DNA from: Sulfurovum sp.
Lineage (GTDB): Bacteria; Campylobacterota; Campylobacteria; Campylobacterales; Sulfurovaceae
NCBI GenBank assembly: GCA_015493425.1
Contig: WGDG01000159.1
Location: 1-5,866, forward strand
Length of the DNA stretch: 5,866 nt
Direction: 5' to 3'
Shown: in pieces, positions 1 through 5,197 of the stretch
Layout of the letters: each line of letters starts with the position of its first letter
How positions within the stretch are numbered: position 1 is the first letter of the stretch
Translations under genes and position numbers: made by a program
The notes under the pieces: model-generated
What the model was told of the DNA's origin: nothing
Seen by the model: the letters and a program-made list of their open reading frames with translations, nothing else
Databases searched by the model: none

Positions 1-3
1 ACA

Positions 4-135
4 ATGACAAAAAGAAAAAATAAAATCTATATAGAGCCCAATATAGAGATAATGAAAGAGATAGCTGAGTGTTTTACAAAGCTGGTAAAAGGGTATGAAG
101 AGGGTATTGTCTATCAGTTTGATAATACCAAATAA
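4..135 (+). CDS. Small hypothetical protein, or C-terminal end of an upstream gene
   Basis: The frame from the ATG at 4 encodes 43 residues, basic at the start (TKRKNK) and mixed charged/hydrophobic after that, with no signal peptide or membrane segment. I do not recognise a family. The codon before the ATG is also open, so this may be the tail of a longer protein beginning outside the window; any ribosome binding site would also lie outside. The stretch is about 30 % GC, rich in AAA, ATA and AGA codons, clearly more AT-rich than the genes to its right. The frame ends in TAA and is followed in the same frame by TAA, TAG and TAA, then by CGT and another TAA. That it is coding at all is only moderately supported: one open frame of ordinary composition and a clear end. 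Confidence 0.45.
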   Translation: MTKRKNKIYIEPNIEIMKEIAECFTKLVKGYEEGIVYQFDNTK

Positions 136-180
136 TAATAGTAACGTTAAGCAGGGCGATGTTGGCATGGAGGTGGAGTG

Positions 181-276
181 ATGTCGCAGTCAAGTGCCGA
201 TACGGTGATGTACATTCTTTATGCCGTGATCATCGTGGCGACCATTGTCATTTTGAAGATGCCCAAGAAGAAGTGA
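181..276 (+). CDS. Small single-pass membrane protein (31 aa), unknown function
   Basis: This short frame encodes a 31-residue protein with a polar N-terminus (SQSSAD), one hydrophobic segment at about residues 10-26 (YILYAVIIVATIVIL core) and a basic tail ending PKKK. By the positive-inside rule the tail is cytoplasmic and the N-terminus periplasmic. The start is supported by a strong ribosome binding site, GGAGG at 169-173, with 7 nt to the ATG. It ends 50 nt before the response regulator on the same strand, so cotranscription is possible. No family is recognisable: such micro-proteins are often subunits or regulators of larger membrane complexes, but nothing here names a partner. The Shine-Dalgarno match plus a well-formed membrane segment make it likely real. 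Confidence 0.65.
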   Translation: MSQSSADTVMYILYAVIIVATIVILKMPKKK

Positions 277-313
277 AATATCGAGCGGTAATAGTGTGTT
301 AATGCTCCTGGGG

Positions 314-319
314 TATACT
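314..319 (+). promoter_or_regulatory. Candidate -10 box before the response regulator
   Basis: TATACT matches the sigma-70 -10 consensus at five of six positions. A start about 7 nt downstream would put the transcript's 5' end almost on the ATG at 327, giving a leaderless or near-leaderless message. No convincing -35 is seen, and the regulator could equally be read through from the small gene at 181. This is weak, motif-only evidence. Confidence 0.25.
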
Positions 320-326
320 GGAAAGT

Positions 327-962
327 ATGATGCAGATATTACTACTTGAAGATGACAAAATCCTGTGTGAGAGCCTGAAAGAGTACCTTGAGAGCGAAGG
401 ATACAGTGTCGATACGGCACACCGGGGTACCGAGGTCTTCGATCTGACATTTTCAAAATCGTATGACCTCTATATTCTGGATGTCAACGTACCGGGTACG
501 GACGGGTTTGATGTGTTGACCGAACTGAAAGAGTCGGGAGATGAAACTCCCGCGATCTACATTACGGCACTGACGGATATTAATTCCATCTCGAAAGGCT
601 TTCGTATCGGTGCGGAAGACTATATCAAAAAGCCGTTTGATCCTGAAGAACTGGTAATACGCATTAAAAGCAAATATGAACGACCTGACAGAATCATTGA
701 AATACAGGGTGTGACCTATGACCCGTTAGACAAAACTGTGCGTAAAGACGGGGAGGTTATCGGATTGGGAGACGTGCAGGCAAATCTGTTTCACGCCCTT
801 GTGATGCGGGCCAATACCGTGGTGGACAGTTACACCCTGATGGATTTTCTTGAGCACCCCAATGCCAATGCACTGAGGGTCAACCTTGCAAAGCTCAAGA
901 GCAAACTGGGGATAGAGATCAAAAACATCCGTGGGCAGGGGTATATGATTGAAGACTTATGA
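327..962 (+). CDS. OmpR/PhoB-type DNA-binding response regulator
   Basis: This is a 211-residue cytoplasmic two-component regulator. Residues 2-115 form the receiver domain: the acidic pocket is E8-D9-D10, the phosphoacceptor is D52 in 'LDVNVPGTDG', the switch Thr is T80 in 'YITAL', and the conserved Lys lies in 'KKPFDP' at 101-102. Residues about 125-211 form a winged helix-turn-helix of the trans_reg_C family, ending in the typical 'IRGQGYMIE' wing. Both domains are complete. Two ATGs are adjacent (327 and 330); GGAAAG at 320-325 is better spaced for the second, so the protein may be one residue shorter. The stop overlaps the downstream kinase frame by 14 nt, which implies translational coupling. 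The partner kinase should phosphorylate D52. Target genes cannot be read from the sequence; the lipoprotein, the small secreted proteins or the PTS operon nearby are possible but unproven. Confidence 0.95.
   Translation: MMQILLLEDDKILCESLKEYLESEGYSVDTAHRGTEVFDLTFSKSYDLYILDVNVPGTDGFDVLTELKESGDETPAIYITALTDINSISKGFRIGAEDYIKKPFDPEELVIRIKSKYERPDRIIEIQGVTYDPLDKTVRKDGEVIGLGDVQANLFHALVMRANTVVDSYTLMDFLEHPNANALRVNLAKLKSKLGIEIKNIRGQGYMIEDL
937..941 (+). promoter_or_regulatory. Ribosome binding site deciding the TTG start of the kinase
   Basis: AGGGG lies inside the end of the regulator gene, 7 nt before TTG at 949. The only nearby ATG on the right side of the regulator stop (959, in an ATGA overlap) opens a six-codon frame that stops at 977, so it cannot start the kinase. 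The site therefore supports the TTG. Confidence 0.6.
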
Positions 963-1998
963 AGCTGAGTCTCTCGTAAAGAGCTTTTTGATCTTTTTTT
1001 TGCTGCTTGAAGTACTGCTGGCAATCAATACATGGTATGAGTACGGGGTACAGAAAACGGCACTTGAAGCCAAAATTAAAGACCGTATGCGCCTATGTGC
1101 CTATACCATTGAGTGTGGAGGGATGCAGACAGACTTTGTAGATAGAAGCAAAGGGAAAGAGGAGAATGTCCTCTACAGAAACGGGGGAAGTCTCTACAGT
1201 TACTTTACCGTTCCCAAAGCGGAAAAGCATCTGATGAAAGTGATTTATCCCAAACAGCGTTTTGAAGCAGCGGTAAAGAATCTGGAAGAAACGTTGCTTC
1301 ACAAATTCTTGCTCTATACCCTCTTTTCCGCAGCAGTTTCTCTTCTTTTTTCCCTTTATGCACTGATGCCGCTTCGCCGTGCGCTCAGGCTGAATGAAGA
1401 GTTTGTCAAAGATATTCTCCACGATTTCAATACACCGCTAAGCTCCATGAAGATCAACTTAAAGCTTTTTAGAAAAGAGTTAGGTGAGAGTCCCAAGATT
1501 GCAAGGCTGGAGAACAATATTGAAACCATGCTCTCTTTGCAGGAGAACCTGCAAACCTTTCTTAAAGGTATGCAGACACAGACAGAAGTGTTCGACATCG
1601 CTTCTCTGGTTCATGAGCGCATACCCTATTTTGAAGTGTTGTATCCCGATATTATCTATCATGCCAGCCTCTCCCCGCTCAAGATCAAAGCAAACAGGGA
1701 TGCCTTTGTCCGGATTGTAGATAATCTTCTCAGCAATGCCGGAAAATACAATAAACCGGAAGGGCAGGTTTTGGTAAGCATAGAGAACAGCCTCCTGAAA
1801 ATAGAGGATACGGGGAAAGGGATCGCCCATCCGGAAAAGGTCTTCGGGCGTTACTACAAAGAGCAGGAACGCGGGATCGGCATTGGGTTGCATATTGTCA
1901 AAAAACTGTGTGATGAAATGCATATACCTGTACAGATCAGCAGCAGGAGGGGAGAGGGGACAACCTTTTCTCTCGATCTTTCCCGGGTTATTGTGTAG
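949..1998 (+). CDS. Membrane sensor histidine kinase
   Basis: This 349-residue kinase is the probable partner of the regulator just upstream. The first membrane helix is at residues 11-29 and the second at about 119-142, leaving a periplasmic sensor of roughly 90 residues. The dimerisation/phosphoacceptor helix carries H158 in 'ILHDFNTPLSS', a variant of the usual H-box in which Asp-Phe-Asn replaces Glu-(Leu/Ile)-Arg. The ATPase domain shows the N-box (D258 to N263, 'DNLLSNAGKY'), the G1 box ('IEDTGKGI', D287) and a G2 box ('GIGIGLHIVKKL', about 309-320). There is no HAMP domain, so the protein is shorter than classical EnvZ-like kinases. The periplasmic part contains two cysteines, C50 and C56, which could form a disulfide or bind a ligand; the signal is unknown. 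Translation appears to begin at TTG 949, overlapping the regulator by 14 nt. The 3' end overlaps the convergent lipoprotein gene by 11 nt. Confidence 0.93.
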   Translation: MKTYEAESLVKSFLIFFLLLEVLLAINTWYEYGVQKTALEAKIKDRMRLCAYTIECGGMQTDFVDRSKGKEENVLYRNGGSLYSYFTVPKAEKHLMKVIYPKQRFEAAVKNLEETLLHKFLLYTLFSAAVSLLFSLYALMPLRRALRLNEEFVKDILHDFNTPLSSMKINLKLFRKELGESPKIARLENNIETMLSLQENLQTFLKGMQTQTEVFDIASLVHERIPYFEVLYPDIIYHASLSPLKIKANRDAFVRIVDNLLSNAGKYNKPEGQVLVSIENSLLKIEDTGKGIAHPEKVFGRYYKEQERGIGIGLHIVKKLCDEMHIPVQISSRRGEGTTFSLDLSRVIV

Positions 1999-2908
1999 CG
2001 TTCTGGGCTTTTAACAGCGCCATGATACGCTGTTTGAAACGCGGATCGTGATTTTTTTCATAGGCAGCGATGAGTGTTTCAAGTGATCCTCCCTGTAGCA
2101 GTTTTTCTTGCTGCAGGGTTCCCAGACGATGCTGAAGAATAGTATACTGTGCCGGAGTCAGTACCGCTCTGCTTTGGGGTGTGTTGAGATAGTTCCCGAG
2201 TTCATACATGGAAGCACGATAACGGTAATAATGGTAGGAAGGCTGATCGGAATTGAGCAGGAGCGGAGGAGAAACCTCTTTTTTATCGAGAGAAATATGC
2301 AATTTTTCAGCAATGCGGGCAATCTCTTTTTTCTTCTCTTCCGTATCTGCCTGTTGCCTGTAGTATCTTAAATAGGGTTCTATCAGTTGTTTCGGAAGTC
2401 TGTCATGGATGCCGGAGAGCATATCGCTCCGGTAGTTGCGTATGGCATTCTGATAGCGTGTTTTGAGTTTTGTGTAGTCTGTAATATCGATGAGGTAGGT
2501 TTTTACCCCTTTGTAGCGTCGCGGTCCGCTATGAACAATGTACCCTTTATTTTCCGGGTTCCCAAGCGGTATATATCCGTATTGTGCAAGCTTTTTCCGG
2601 AGTTGGCGGTGATTTGCCTTAAATCGGATAGGCGGCGTTGAAGGTGAAAAAAAGCGGTAAAGCAGGTAGGTGTTGCCACGATGCAGCAGTACGCCAAGAT
2701 CATGCCGTTTTTTATGTGTCAGCAAGAGGAAAGGCTTCTTGCCCGAGAAAGGCAAAAGGTTTTCCCGTGAAAAATAGGCTCTGTTATGCCTGACAAAATG
2801 ACTCTGCTGTACGGTGGTTATTGTGTCTATTTCATCGGTCAGAAACAGCTGGTTGATACTGCATCCATGAACAAACAGTAAGAGTGCAAACAGAAATGTT
2901 TTTTTCAA
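1988..2908 (-). CDS. Predicted lipoprotein of unknown function
   Basis: The protein read from TTG at 2908 has 306 residues and opens with a textbook lipoprotein signal: MKKT, a hydrophobic stretch (FLFALLLFV), then H-G-C with the lipidated Cys at residue 16 (lipobox VHGC). The mature part is hydrophilic and basic, without membrane helices. The region around residues 150-200 is rich in Tyr, Arg and Lys, and the C-terminal third looks helical with Leu- and Gln-rich repeats reminiscent of TPR-like helices, though no family is recognised. The TTG is preferred over the ATG at 2944 because GGAG at 2916-2919 stands 7 nt before it, the signal peptide then starts correctly, and the likely promoter falls at the ATG. 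The gene converges on the kinase gene, overlapping its 3' end by 11 nt, and follows the 67-residue secreted-protein gene on the same strand after a 184-nt gap. It probably sits in the outer or inner membrane facing the periplasm; its role cannot be inferred. Confidence 0.8.
   Translation of the reverse strand: MKKTFLFALLLFVHGCSINQLFLTDEIDTITTVQQSHFVRHNRAYFSRENLLPFSGKKPFLLLTHKKRHDLGVLLHRGNTYLLYRFFSPSTPPIRFKANHRQLRKKLAQYGYIPLGNPENKGYIVHSGPRRYKGVKTYLIDITDYTKLKTRYQNAIRNYRSDMLSGIHDRLPKQLIEPYLRYYRQQADTEEKKKEIARIAEKLHISLDKKEVSPPLLLNSDQPSYHYYRYRASMYELGNYLNTPQSRAVLTPAQYTILQHRLGTLQQEKLLQGGSLETLIAAYEKNHDPRFKQRIMALLKAQNATQ
2013..2034 (+). terminator. Candidate hairpin terminator after the kinase gene
   Basis: A perfect 7-bp stem (AACAGCG with CGCTGTT) closes an 8-nt loop, starting 15 nt after the kinase stop. 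It lies within the 3' coding end of the opposing lipoprotein gene. Only a short T stretch follows, so it would be a poor intrinsic terminator, but with convergent overlapping genes any terminator must lie inside the neighbour. The symmetry may instead be chance within coding DNA. Confidence 0.3.
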
Positions 2909-2915
2909 ATAATAA

Positions 2916-2919
2916 CTCC
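2916..2919 (-). promoter_or_regulatory. Ribosome binding site deciding the TTG start of the lipoprotein
   Basis: GGAG on the - strand is followed by a 7-nt spacer and TTG at 2908. The alternative ATG at 2944 has only a weak GGA 4 nt upstream, and would put 12 extra residues (including Trp and several Tyr and Ser) ahead of an otherwise ideal lipoprotein signal. Confidence 0.6.
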
Positions 2920-2950
2920 ATGATGAACGTATTTTAGCATACATAAATCC

Positions 2951-2961
2951 ACTATAGTATA
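2951..2961 (-). promoter_or_regulatory. Candidate promoter -10 region for the lipoprotein gene
   Basis: Two overlapping -10-like hexamers occur on the - strand, TATACT (2961-2956) and TATAGT (2956-2951). Initiation about 7 nt downstream would fall near 2944-2949, giving a leader of about 35-40 nt to the TTG start. There is no clear -35. This is consistent with the start choice but based on motif alone. Confidence 0.4.
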
Positions 2962-3012
2962 CATGAGTTTAGGTTTAGGGAATATAAAAAAAACAGAACA
3001 TAAACATAACTC

Positions 3013-3078
3013 CGGGTTTTGAGGCTGCCAATAGTAAAGAGGAGAGAGGAGGAGTGGTATGCTGGTACTCAAAACCCG
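3013..3078. repeat. Long inverted repeat forming a 16-bp bulged hairpin
   Basis: CGGGTTTTGAG at 3013-3023 is perfectly inverted as CTCAAAACCCG at 3068-3078. After a 2-nt bulge (3024-3025) the stem continues with TGCCA (3026-3030) against TGGTA (3063-3067), including one G-U type pair. The remaining 32-nt loop is purine-rich on the + strand (several GGA/GGAGG units at 3039-3054) and therefore C/U-rich on the - strand. It lies 15 nt past the stop of the 67-residue gene and upstream of the lipoprotein gene. On the - strand a run of eight T (2993-2986) follows about 20 nt after the stem, too far for a classical terminator. It could be a transcription terminator, a structured 3' UTR, a small RNA or a repeat element. 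Confidence 0.6.
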
Positions 3079-3092
3079 AAGCCGATGCAGGA

Positions 3093-3296
3093 TTATCTCT
3101 GTTCACCTCCTATATTGAGTGTTGCATTGCTGTCATCCGGAGGAAGGATGTCCACAACGTTATCATCCTTTTCCTGCTTGTGAAGCCGATCGAGCATGAT
3201 ATAGGTTACTGTAAATTGACTCTTTGCTTTGGTATCGGAGGCATCAACGGTTGAGAACAGAGAAAGCATCAAAAGCGGTATCATGTAGCGTATCAT
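3093..3296 (-). CDS. Small secreted (periplasmic) protein, unknown function
   Basis: The 67-residue product has a signal peptide (hydrophobic core MIPLLMLSLFS, probable cleavage after VDA at residue 19). The mature chain of about 48 residues is polar and acidic, with the clusters KQEKDDNVVD and LPPDDSN, no cysteines and no recognisable domain. The start at 3296 is chosen because AAGGA lies 5 nt upstream on the - strand and the signal peptide then begins properly; a start at 3329 would add 11 residues ahead of it without benefit. A possible -10 (TACAAT) lies at 3348-3343, giving a leader of about 40 nt that contains a small hairpin. It shares strand and general design with the 69-residue gene upstream, but the sequences are not evidently homologous. 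Confidence 0.6.
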   Translation of the reverse strand: MIRYMIPLLMLSLFSTVDASDTKAKSQFTVTYIMLDRLHKQEKDDNVVDILPPDDSNATLNIGGEQR

Positions 3297-3310
3297 TGTT
3301 ATCCTTTGCG

Positions 3311-3324
3311 GCATGGATTCATGC
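3311..3324 (-). promoter_or_regulatory. Small hairpin in the leader of the 67-aa gene
   Basis: GCATG and CATGC form a 5-bp stem with a 4-nt loop just upstream of the AAGGA ribosome binding site. It lies between the candidate -10 and the start codon, so it would be in the 5' UTR. It is short and may be without function. Confidence 0.25.
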
Positions 3325-3342
3325 TTCATTGTTGGTACATTT

Positions 3343-3348
3343 ATTGTA
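3343..3348 (-). promoter_or_regulatory. Candidate -10 box for the 67-aa secreted protein gene
   Basis: TACAAT on the - strand (one mismatch to TATAAT) lies about 47 nt ahead of the start codon. No good -35 is seen, as is common in Campylobacterota promoters. The AT-rich context is compatible with a promoter. Confidence 0.3.
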
Positions 3349-3359
3349 ATGCAAAAGTG

Positions 3360-3375
3360 TTACTTCAGTATTACC
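3360..3375. repeat. Copy 1 of a short imperfect direct repeat
   Basis: This 16-mer matches 15 of 16 positions of the segment at 3795-3810. Its core TACTTCAGTA is itself a near-palindrome (TACT and AGTA around 2 nt). It lies upstream of the candidate -10 of the 67-residue gene, where a regulator could bind. Confidence 0.25.
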
Positions 3376-3445
3376 TGTTGTATGCAGACAAATCAAAGTA
3401 TTTAGAGATATGACAGGGATGGGTGTAAAGAGATGCGGAGAAAGC

Positions 3446-3470
3446 CATTCCCGGCGAAGAACCGGAAATG
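3446..3470 (-). terminator. Candidate terminator hairpin downstream of the 69-aa gene
   Basis: Read on the - strand, CATTTCCGG and CCGGGAATG pair over 9 bp with one G-U, around a 7-nt loop. The hairpin begins 45 nt after the stop of the 69-residue gene. What follows (GGCTTTCTCC) is only weakly T-rich. The G-U forms only in the - strand transcript (the + strand has an A-C mismatch), which argues that the - strand RNA is the one that folds. The rest of the 219-nt gap (3297-3515) shows no gene that I can see. Confidence 0.4.
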
Positions 3471-3515
3471 TATAACAAGGGAGACTATAACAACGAATAG
3501 GAAAAGAGAAAAAGC

Positions 3516-3725
3516 TTATTTCGCTTCTTCGGAAGGGGCTTCTTTTTGTGTATTGTTCTTCTCTTCTTCTGTTGCAGGGGTGACATCTTTTTTGGGAGTA
3601 GGTGCCATACTTTTTGCATCCTGCATGAGTTGATCAGCAGCTGCATCTGCTTTCTTGACATCATTTGCCTGGGCAAAAAGGGTCGTCATCGCTATCGCTG
3701 CGATGAGCAGTATCGCTTTTTTCAT
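3516..3725 (-). CDS. Small secreted, charged, probably disordered protein
   Basis: The 69-residue product begins MKKAILLIAAIAMTTLFAQA, a classic Sec signal peptide with cleavage expected after AQA at residue 20. The mature 49 residues are rich in Ala, Lys, Glu and Asp (for example DVKKADAAADQ and the C-terminal EAPSEEAK), with Pro and Thr in the middle and no Cys or aromatic residues: a soluble, likely unstructured periplasmic peptide. The start at 3725 has AAGGA 6 nt upstream; a start at 3773 would place 16 residues before the signal and is disfavoured. It lies 80 nt downstream of the PTS permease on the same strand, so readthrough from the PTS operon is possible. No family is recognised. 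Confidence 0.7.
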   Translation of the reverse strand: MKKAILLIAAIAMTTLFAQANDVKKADAAADQLMQDAKSMAPTPKKDVTPATEEEKNNTQKEAPSEEAK

Positions 3726-3753
3726 GGTATATCCTTTAAGGTATGATTTGGTA

Positions 3754-3769
3754 TCGGATCGATATCCGA
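3754..3769. repeat. Palindromic element between the PTS permease and the 69-aa gene
   Basis: TCGGAT and ATCCGA form a 6-bp inverted repeat with a 4-nt spacer (CGAT), centred about 36 nt upstream of the 69-residue gene's start and 44 nt past the permease stop. There is no T-run on either side, so an operator site is as likely as a terminator. This is symmetry-only evidence. Confidence 0.35.
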
Positions 3770-3794
3770 ACAAACGAATGATAGGACAATACCA

Positions 3795-3810
3795 TTACTT
3801 GAGTATTACC
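3795..3810. repeat. Copy 2 of a short imperfect direct repeat
   Basis: The core TACTTGAGTA differs from copy 1 by one base. It overlaps the stop codon of the permease gene and lies about 70 nt upstream of the 69-residue gene's start. Each copy therefore precedes one of the two small secreted-protein genes, which could mean shared control, but a chance match cannot be excluded. Confidence 0.25.
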
Positions 3811-5197
3811 GCTGCAATGCTTCTCTTATCGCTTCAGCAACCTTTTCGGCTTTGGCACCAAGTACGATCTGAATGGAGGTCTTGTCCGGTCGGATGACCC
3901 CTTTGGCACCCAGTGCTGTAAAATCGGCATCGTTGAGTGTTTCACTGTTGTTGACCCGCATACGCAGTCGGGTGATGCATGCGTCTGTATCGAGAATGTT
4001 TTGTTTGCCGCCAAGCGCTTTGATGAATGCAGCCGCCTCCCCATTCTCTGTATGTTGTACATTTTTTGCGGTATTGTCGGAGAGTTCGGTTTCCATGATC
4101 TTCAGTTTGAAAAACCTGATGGTGTAATAGCTCAGTACGAAGTAAAGCAGGGCAAAAACTATACCCAGCGGAATAATGCGCAGTGGATGGGTAGAGAGTT
4201 TGTAGTTGATGATATAGTCAATGAATCCTGCGGAAAAACCAAACCCGGCATGAATGTCAAGTGCCTGTGCGGCAGCGAGTGCCAGCCCTGTAAGAAGGGC
4301 ATGCAGCACAAAAAGTACCGGAGCAACAAAGAGAAAGAGGAATTCCATCGGTTCGGTGATACCGGTAAGAAACGAGGTGAATGCAACACCTGCAAGAATA
4401 GCGGCAGCCTTTTTGCGATACGCTTTGTCCGTATTGAGATAGATCGCATAGGCCATAGCCGGTAAGCCGAACATCATGACTACATAGAACCCTGACATAT
4501 AGATGCCGGCACTTTTGTCACCGGCGAAGAAGCGGTGGAGATCGCCGTTGGCGACAACTGCCACCCCGTCTTTGACATAGTGGAACTCACCGATCTGAAA
4601 CCAGAAAACAGAGTTAAGAATGTGGTGCAGCCCGATGGGGATGAGCAGCCGGTTGAGTACCCCATAGATAAAGGTACCAACCTCACCCATACCGATAATG
4701 GCATTGGAGAAGGCATCGATGCCGTTTTGGGCATACTGCCAGAAGTAGCCGGCAAGCACCCCTACGACAATGGCGGCAAGCGCAGTAATGATGGGGACAA
4801 ACCGTTTACCCCCGAAGAAGCCCAAAAATTCTGGGACTTTGATAGTGTGGTATCGGTTGTAGAGTGTGCCGGCAATAACACCGATGATAATGCCGACAAA
4901 GACACCCATGTTGACATCTTTGTCAATAGCGGTGTACACCGCTTTGGCTATCAGTACCCCTACCGCACCGCTCAGTGCTGCGGCACCGTCGTTGTTCTTG
5001 GCAAGACCGTAGGCAATACCTACACCAAAGAGGAGGTCGAGGTTGGCAAAGACCGCCTCCCCGGCACTCTTCATAATGAGCGCGATCTCCCCGTCAAAAA
5101 TGTCCCCAAATCCAAGACGCAGCAGCAGTGCCGCCACAGGCAGCACTGCAATAGGGGTCATCAGCGCCTTGCCGATCTTTTGAAGCAGGTTAAACAT
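3806..5197 (-). CDS. nagE: PTS permease IIC-IIB, N-acetylglucosamine/glucose type (NagE-like)
   Basis: This 463-residue inner-membrane protein imports a sugar and phosphorylates it as it enters, most likely N-acetylglucosamine to GlcNAc-6-phosphate. Residues 1 to about 365 are the hydrophobic IIC domain and closely follow E. coli NagE as I remember it: 'TPIAVLPVAALLLR' near the start, 'FLGFFGGKRFVPI' (124-136), 'GLHHILNSVFWFQIGEF' (189-205, H191) and 'GITEPMEFLF' (279-288, E282/E285). A linker of about 25 residues leads to the IIB domain, with the phosphocysteine C407 in 'DACITRLR' and the 'QIVLGAKAE' end. The protein stops there: the IIA domain that NagE of enterics carries at its C-terminus is absent. 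The start at 5197 has AGGA 6 nt upstream and gives the normal NagE N-terminus; the 15-residue upstream extension to 5242 would lie in the Enzyme I gene and is rejected. Its 5' end overlaps the Enzyme I stop by 8 nt, showing an operon. The exact sugar (GlcNAc versus glucose) is an inference. Confidence 0.93.
   Translation of the reverse strand: MFNLLQKIGKALMTPIAVLPVAALLLRLGFGDIFDGEIALIMKSAGEAVFANLDLLFGVGIAYGLAKNNDGAAALSGAVGVLIAKAVYTAIDKDVNMGVFVGIIIGVIAGTLYNRYHTIKVPEFLGFFGGKRFVPIITALAAIVVGVLAGYFWQYAQNGIDAFSNAIIGMGEVGTFIYGVLNRLLIPIGLHHILNSVFWFQIGEFHYVKDGVAVVANGDLHRFFAGDKSAGIYMSGFYVVMMFGLPAMAYAIYLNTDKAYRKKAAAILAGVAFTSFLTGITEPMEFLFLFVAPVLFVLHALLTGLALAAAQALDIHAGFGFSAGFIDYIINYKLSTHPLRIIPLGIVFALLYFVLSYYTIRFFKLKIMETELSDNTAKNVQHTENGEAAAFIKALGGKQNILDTDACITRLRMRVNNSETLNDADFTALGAKGVIRPDKTSIQIVLGAKAEKVAEAIREALQR

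Noticed and set aside
959..979. ATG in an ATGA overlap as the kinase start
   Set aside because: It opens a six-codon frame that stops at TAA (977-979) and is out of phase with the kinase.
1480..1923. A 147-codon - strand open frame
   Set aside because: It is antisense to the kinase catalytic region, whose H, N and G boxes are intact on the + strand.
2986..2993. T8 run on the - strand as the tail of an intrinsic terminator
   Set aside because: It is about 20 nt from the base of the nearest strong stem (3013), too far for a standard terminator.
3054..3254. A 66-codon + strand open frame across the inverted repeat
   Set aside because: It is opposite the 67-residue secreted-protein gene, which has a signal peptide and ribosome binding site. 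The GGAGG before the + strand ATG belongs to the purine-rich loop of the hairpin, so it is not good evidence by itself.
4001..4465. A 154-codon + strand open frame
   Set aside because: It is antisense to the IIC/IIB region of the permease; its Cys/Lys-rich product has no family features and no good ribosome binding site was seen.
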